A stretch of 64,000 nucleotides of DNA from positions 558,001 through 622,000 of the forward strand of contig NZ_QLMJ01000003.1 of NCBI RefSeq assembly GCF_003259845.1. Direction: 5' to 3'. The notes beneath the pieces were generated by a model. The model was not told where the DNA came from. It searched no databases and saw only the letters and a program-made list of their open reading frames with translations. Both the position numbers and the translations under genes were made by a program. Numbering within the stretch: position 1 is the stretch's first letter; each line of letters begins with the position of its first letter. This stretch comes from Actinoplanes lutulentus (GTDB lineage Bacteria > Actinomycetota > Actinomycetes > Mycobacteriales > Micromonosporaceae). Shown one piece after another: positions 60,137-64,000 of this stretch.

Positions 60137-60211
60137 CTTTGCGAGCAGTGCTCTCTGTCGAGAACAACAGTCGCACATGGCATGTCAGATTTGCAAGAGC
60201 AGTGCTCTCGT
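60137..60211. promoter_or_regulatory. Two TetR operator candidates (GAGCAGTGCTC)
   Basis: GAGCAGTGCTC lies at about 60138-60149 and again at about 60197-60209, the latter within AGAGCAGTGCTCT, a perfect odd palindrome. They sit between the SDR gene and the tetR gene, one near each start. Confidence 0.7.
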
Positions 60212-60228
60212 TGTGGCACACTGGGCGC

Positions 60229-60909
60229 ATGAGCGCCGCGAACCTGCGAGCCCGGGTGCGGGCCGAGATGACCGAAGAGATCAAGAACGTGGCCCGCCGC
60301 CACCTCGCCACCGACGGCGCGAACCTCTCGCTGCGGGCGGTGGCGCGCGATCTCGGCATGGCCTCGTCGGCGGTCTACCGGTACTTCGCCAGCCGCGACG
60401 AGCTGCTCACGGCGCTCATCATCGACGCGTACAACGAGGTGGGTGACGCCGCTGATCGGGCCGCCGCGACCCAGGTGATGCCGCTTGGCAAATGGCTCGC
60501 CGCCGGGCACGCCGTCCGGGACTGGGCTCTGGTCAATCCGCATCAGTGGGCGCTGATCTATGGGAGCCCGGTGCCTGGTTATCAGGCGCCGCAGGACACC
60601 ATCGGGCCGGCTACCCGGGTCATCCTGCTGCTCGGGGCCACGCTCGGTGACGCGTACCAGAGGGGTTTGATCCCGGCTCGGGAACCGATCAGCGCGAGTT
60701 TCGCGCAGGAGCTCGCGCCGATCGCGGAGACGTTCCAGGCGGGCATGCCGCCGCACGTGGTCGCGGACACGCTGGCCGGCTTCTTCCAGCTCTGCGGCGC
60801 GATCAGCGCCGAGCTGTTCGGCCAGCTCAACAAGTCGGTCGACGAGGACCGGCGCGGCTTCTTCGAATACCAGATGCGGGCCGCCGCCGCCGCTGCCGGC
60901 CTGAGCTAG
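60229..60909 (+). CDS. TetR-family transcriptional regulator
   Basis: A 226-aa TetR regulator from ATG 60229. The helix-turn-helix (about 30-55) has LSLRAVARDLGMASSAVYRYFASRDELLTALI. The C-terminal ligand domain is typical in length (WALIYGSPVPGYQAP, a TetR_C_33-type mark). The divergent reductase and the GAGCAGTGCTC operators suggest local repression of both genes. Confidence 0.9.
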   Translation: MSAANLRARVRAEMTEEIKNVARRHLATDGANLSLRAVARDLGMASSAVYRYFASRDELLTALIIDAYNEVGDAADRAAATQVMPLGKWLAAGHAVRDWALVNPHQWALIYGSPVPGYQAPQDTIGPATRVILLLGATLGDAYQRGLIPAREPISASFAQELAPIAETFQAGMPPHVVADTLAGFFQLCGAISAELFGQLNKSVDEDRRGFFEYQMRAAAAAAGLS

Positions 60910-61703
60910 CGGCGGGCGTGCAGGACGTGACCGCCGGGCGTCTCCGGTGGCACGTCGGGGCGATCGAAATAGCGCGCCGCGAGCGCCGACGGGCCCAGGT
61001 CCTCGATCTCAGTGAAGCCGCGTTCGCGCAGGTCAGCGCCGATATCTTCGGGTTCGAAATAGGTCAGCCACGGCTCGCCGAGCTTCGCCACCCGCGCGGC
61101 GCGCTCCTCCAGCGCGGCTCGGCGCGCACCCGCCATCCGCTCCGGTGACTGCGCGTAATCGAACGCCACCTCGTTGCCCTCGCCGGCCGCGACGAAGGCG
61201 AGCGTCTCGGCGAAACCGTCAGCGCTCAGGTAAGGCACAACACCCAGCCAGAGGAAGAACGCCGGACCGTCCAGACCGATTTCGATCGTCTCCTTCTCGA
61301 AGTCGACGCCGGCGTAACGCACGCTCTCCGGGATCGCGATGCCGGTCTCAGCGAGCCGCTTCCGCTTCCAGGCCTGCGTGTCCGGATGATCAACCTCGGT
61401 CACGCGCAACCCCGGGTGCGGATTGCGATAGGCGAACGTGTCCAGGCCCGCACCGAGAATCACCAGCTCACGAACGCCACGCCCGACCGCCGCGGCAATC
61501 GCGTCCTCCGCGAACCGCGTCCGCGCCGCGATGAAAAGCCGCATCGCGCGCCGCGGTGCGTCAGCCAGGAGATCCGCTTGCGCTTCACCGAGCATGGGTA
61601 CGGCGAGAGGGTCGGCGAAGATCCGTCCCTGCTCGATGATCTGGTGTGCGGCCCGATACCGTGCGGCACTCCAAGCGGTCTTGCTGGGTTGTCCGTTCTC
61701 CAT
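60906..61703 (-). CDS. Class I SAM-dependent methyltransferase (LCMT/PPM type)
   Basis: A 265-aa methyltransferase. Motif I is ELVILGAGLDTFAYR; also TEVDHPDTQAWKRKRL and FFLWLGVVPYLSADG, all marks of the leucine carboxyl methyltransferase-like family common in actinobacteria. It overlaps the upstream gene stop by 1 base. Substrate unknown. Confidence 0.85.
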   Translation of the reverse strand: MENGQPSKTAWSAARYRAAHQIIEQGRIFADPLAVPMLGEAQADLLADAPRRAMRLFIAARTRFAEDAIAAAVGRGVRELVILGAGLDTFAYRNPHPGLRVTEVDHPDTQAWKRKRLAETGIAIPESVRYAGVDFEKETIEIGLDGPAFFLWLGVVPYLSADGFAETLAFVAAGEGNEVAFDYAQSPERMAGARRAALEERAARVAKLGEPWLTYFEPEDIGADLRERGFTEIEDLGPSALAARYFDRPDVPPETPGGHVLHARR

Positions 61704-62005
61704 CACGGCTGCCACTCGGCTTTCGTCATCTGGACGCGTTCTCCGCGCATCGGAACACCTTCGGCGAGCAGCCGGGCCCGCGCCTCCCGTTCGTTCCCCG
61801 GTGGCAGGCGTCCGGCGCTGTTCACCACACGATGCCAGGGCACACCGCCACCGTGCCGGGCCATGATCGTGCCGACCTGACGTGGTGAGTTGCGGCCGGA
61901 GCGCTCGGCCAGCGTGTCGGCGATGCCGCCGTACGACATGACCCGGCCCTCCGGGATGCTCTCGACCAGCGTCAGAACCTGTTCGACGTACTCCTCGGGT
62001 GTCAT
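61703..62005 (-). CDS. MGMT-family alkyltransferase-like protein (ATL)
   Basis: A 100-aa single-domain protein of the O6-alkylguanine alkyltransferase fold. The active-site motif reads VPWHRVV, with Trp in place of the PCHR cysteine, so it cannot transfer alkyl groups. ATL proteins bind O6-alkylguanine and recruit nucleotide excision repair. The helix-turn-helix region has SYGGIADTLAERSG. Start ATG 62005. proB is divergent. Confidence 0.88.
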   Translation of the reverse strand: MTPEEYVEQVLTLVESIPEGRVMSYGGIADTLAERSGRNSPRQVGTIMARHGGGVPWHRVVNSAGRLPPGNEREARARLLAEGVPMRGERVQMTKAEWQP

Positions 62006-62058
62006 CACACGCCAAGATATGGGATCTGACGACGGTTGACACCGCCCTGCCGAGCACA

Positions 62059-63180
62059 ATGGGCCGGGTGCGAGATGTGGTGACCGGTGCGCGCCGGATC
62101 GTGGTGAAGGTGGGTTCGTCCTCCCTGACCACCGCGGCGGGCGGTATCGACGAGCAGCGGATCGACGCCCTCGTCGACACCCTCGGCGGTTTGGCGACGT
62201 CCGGCCGCGAGGTGGTTCTGGTGTCCAGCGGCGCGATCGCCGCCGGCCTGTCCCCGCTGAACCTGCCACGGCGACCGCGTGACCTCGCCACCCAGCAGGC
62301 CGCTGCCTCGGTGGGCCAGGGCCTGCTGATCGGGCGGTACACGACGGGTTTCGCCCGGCACGGGATCACCGTCGGGCAGGTGCTGCTCACCGTCGACGAC
62401 GTGACCCGGCGGGCGCATTATCGGAACGCGTACCGGACGCTGCGGAAACTGCTCGACCTCGGCGCGCTGCCGATCGTCAACGAGAACGACACGGTCGCGA
62501 CCGAGGAGATCCGGTTCGGCGACAACGACCGGCTGGCCGCGCTGGTGGCCGCCCTCGCCGACGCCGACCTGCTGGTGCTGCTCTCCGATGTGGACGCGCT
62601 GTACACCGGCAACCCGTCGGATCCGTCGTCGCGGCGGATCGGTTTCGTCGGCGACGAGTCGGATTTGTCGGGCATCAACATCGCGACGCCGGGCCGGTCC
62701 GGTGTCGGTACCGGCGGCATGGTCACCAAGGTCGAGGCGGCCCGGATCGCCACCGGGTTCGGCATCCCGGTGGTGCTGACCGCCGCGCCGCTGGCCGCGC
62801 GGGCGCTGGCCGGCGAGGACGTCGGCACGCTGTTCCAGGCGGCGTCGTCGCGACCGGCCGCCCGGCTGTTCTGGCTGGCACACGCCACCTCGCCGCGTGG
62901 TCGCCTGCACCTGGACGCCGGTGCCGTGGCCGCGGTGGTGGCCCGGCGCAAATCACTGCTGCCGGCCGGGATCACCGCGGTGGACGGCTCGTTCGCCGCC
63001 GGCGATCCGGTCGACCTGGTCGACGCCGGCTCCGGCACACCTGTCGCCCGCGGTCTGGTCAACTATGACGCGGTGGAGCTGCCCGCCCTGCTCGGACGCT
63101 CCACTCCGGAGTTGGCTGCGGCGCTCGGCCCGGGTTATGAACGAGAGGTCGTGCACCGGGACGATCTGGTGCTTCTTTAG
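62059..63180 (+). CDS. proB: Glutamate 5-kinase
   Basis: A 373-aa kinase for the first step of proline synthesis. It has the nucleotide-binding RRIVVKVGSSSLTT, VLVSSGAIAAGL, and PIVNENDTVATEEIRFGDNDRLAALVA, the substrate-binding part, and a C-terminal PUA domain (about 285-370). ATG 62059 is preferred; a GTG three codons later is possible. It is followed by proA, the usual pair, after a tandem-repeat tract at 63160-63221. Confidence 0.93.
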   Translation: MGRVRDVVTGARRIVVKVGSSSLTTAAGGIDEQRIDALVDTLGGLATSGREVVLVSSGAIAAGLSPLNLPRRPRDLATQQAAASVGQGLLIGRYTTGFARHGITVGQVLLTVDDVTRRAHYRNAYRTLRKLLDLGALPIVNENDTVATEEIRFGDNDRLAALVAALADADLLVLLSDVDALYTGNPSDPSSRRIGFVGDESDLSGINIATPGRSGVGTGGMVTKVEAARIATGFGIPVVLTAAPLAARALAGEDVGTLFQAASSRPAARLFWLAHATSPRGRLHLDAGAVAAVVARRKSLLPAGITAVDGSFAAGDPVDLVDAGSGTPVARGLVNYDAVELPALLGRSTPELAAALGPGYEREVVHRDDLVLL

Positions 63181-63221
63181 GACGATTTGGTTCTGCTTAG
63201 GGCGATTTGGTGCTGCTTTAG
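63160..63221 (+). repeat. Three tandem 20-21-nt repeats at the proB end
   Basis: Copy 1 (63160-63180) is the last codons of proB; two more copies follow, 63181-63200 and 63201-63221, each with GACGATTTGGT-type cores and ending CTTTAG or CTTAG. It looks like slippage-driven duplication of the gene end. Confidence 0.6.
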
Positions 63222-63261
63222 TGCGTACCCAAGCAGGTTTTTGATCTTAGAAAGGTTTGCC

Positions 63262-64000
63262 ATGAGCGTGCTGGAGCAGGCTGCCGCGGCCCGGATCGCG
63301 GCCATCGACCTCGCGGGCGCGACCCGCGCTGAGAAGGACAAGGCGCTGCTGCTGATGGCGGACCGCCTGGTCGAGCGGTCGGACGACATCGTCGCGGCAA
63401 ACGCGGTGGACATCGCCAACGGCCGGGAGAACGGCATCGGCGAAGCGATGATCGACCGGCTCACGCTGACCACCGAGCGGGTCGCCGCGATGGCCGACGG
63501 GCTGCGCCAGCTCGCCGCGCTGCCCGACCCGATCGGCGACGTGGTACGCGGCTCGACCTTGGCGAACGGCCTGGAGCTCCGGCAGGTCCGGGTGCCGTTC
63601 GGCGTGGTCGGCATGATCTACGAGGGCCGGCCGAACGTGACCGCCGACGCCGCCGGGATCTGCCTCAAGTCCGGCAACGCGGCGCTGCTGCGCGGGTCCG
63701 GCTCGGCCTTCTCGTCGAACGCGGCGATCGTCTCGGTGCTGCGCAAAGCGGTCACCGACGCCGGGCTTCCGGCCGACACGATCCAGCTGCTCGACGCCAC
63801 CACCCGCGACTCGGTGAAGGAGCTGATGCGGGCCCGCGGCCTGGTCGACGTGCTGATCCCGCGCGGTGGCGCCTCGCTGATCAAGACGGTGGTCGAGCAG
63901 TCGACGGTTCCGGTGATCGAGACGGGCGTCGGCAACTGTCACGTCTATGTGGACTCCGCCGCCGACCTGGAGAAAGCCCTCGCCGTCACGGTGAACTCGA
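63262..64000 (+). CDS. proA: Gamma-glutamyl phosphate reductase (partial)
   Basis: The reading frame opens at ATG 63262 with GAAAGG upstream and runs off the window without a stop (246 codons visible). It encodes an aldehyde dehydrogenase-fold enzyme: [20 protein letters not shown] and [24 protein letters not shown], and [14 protein letters not shown] are ProA marks. The catalytic Cys is in GNCHVYV at about residue 225. It uses glutamyl phosphate from ProB and NADPH. Confidence 0.94.
   Translation, partial: MSVLEQAAAARIAAIDLAGATRAEKDKALLLMADRLVERSDDIVAANAVDIANGRENGIGEAMIDRLTLTTERVAAMADGLRQLAALPDPIGDVVRGSTLANGLELRQVRVPFGVVGMIYEGRPNVTADAAGICLKSGNAALLRGSGSAFSSNAAIVSVLRKAVTDAGLPADTIQLLDATTRDSVKELMRARGLVDVLIPRGGASLIKTVVEQSTVPVIETGVGNCHVYVDSAADLEKALAVTVNS

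Noticed and set aside
63262..63942. Minus-strand open frames at the right end
   Set aside because: They are shadows of proA, which reads clearly on the plus strand with a ribosome binding site.

Overview
The window is high-GC actinobacterial chromosome, most likely from Micromonosporaceae (an Actinoplanes-like organism). This rests on gene order rpmG, two MaoC dehydratases, tRNA-Trp, secE, nusG, rplA; on many ECF sigma / membrane-protein pairs; and on a pSAM2/SLP1-type integrative element. Everything is inferred from the sequence without database searches.

Layout. (1) 1-6704, minus strand: rplL and rplJ with an L10-type leader and attenuator; a two-gene ABC transporter set between rplJ and rplA; rplA, nusG, secE; tRNA-Trp, two MaoC-type dehydratases, rpmG, tRNA-Met and tRNA-Thr. 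rplK (L11), normally between nusG and rplA, is absent. (2) 6802-10892: a membrane GGDEF-EAL protein preceded by a 46-residue exported peptide gene, two hypothetical genes and a yajQ-family gene. (3) 11066-29954: an 18.8-kb actinomycete integrative and conjugative element (AICE) in a tRNA-Tyr gene, bounded by a perfect 50-bp direct repeat. Its core (21.0-28.0 kb) is GntR/UTRA regulator, Pra-like activator, small zinc-ribbon protein, FtsK/TraSA translocase, SpdB-like membrane protein, RepSA-like initiator, Xis and Int. A family of TTGGCTAGCCAA palindromes marks its regulatory regions. Cargo includes a HicA-like toxin / HTH antitoxin / SecB-like chaperone triad, a four-gene operon encoding type VII secretion substrate-like proteins, a GntR-HAD-phosphotransferase operon, and an AT-richer HNH nuclease / unknown / nucleotidyltransferase cassette beside attR.

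(4) 30.1-39.4 kb: an orphan anti-sigma-like propeller protein, MOSC protein, luciferase-like oxidoreductase, MFS transporter, HtpX protease, and an operon of two tandem ECF sigma / anti-sigma-like pairs. The orphan gene keeps the ECF promoter of that operon but has lost the sigma gene. (5) 39.4-54.9 kb: an incomplete complex I cluster (nuoN, M, L, K, J, I, then H, C, and a distant nuoB). nuoA, D, E, F and G are absent from the window. The cluster is interrupted by a Uma2 nuclease gene, two further ECF sigma / membrane-protein pairs, a DUF2252 gene and hemC. Both ends of the cluster carry tandem 61-63-nt hairpin repeats, and one 39-nt hairpin family occurs at both ends. (6) 55.0-64.0 kb: a PLP-dependent decarboxylase and MFS pair, a gamma-glutamyltransferase-like gene, a reductase/TetR divergent pair with two operators, a SAM methyltransferase, an alkyltransferase-like protein, proB and the start of proA.

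The chromosomal flanks hold mostly housekeeping or stress genes. The accessory content is concentrated in the AICE and in the repeat-rich, sigma-factor-rich ground around the partial nuo cluster.
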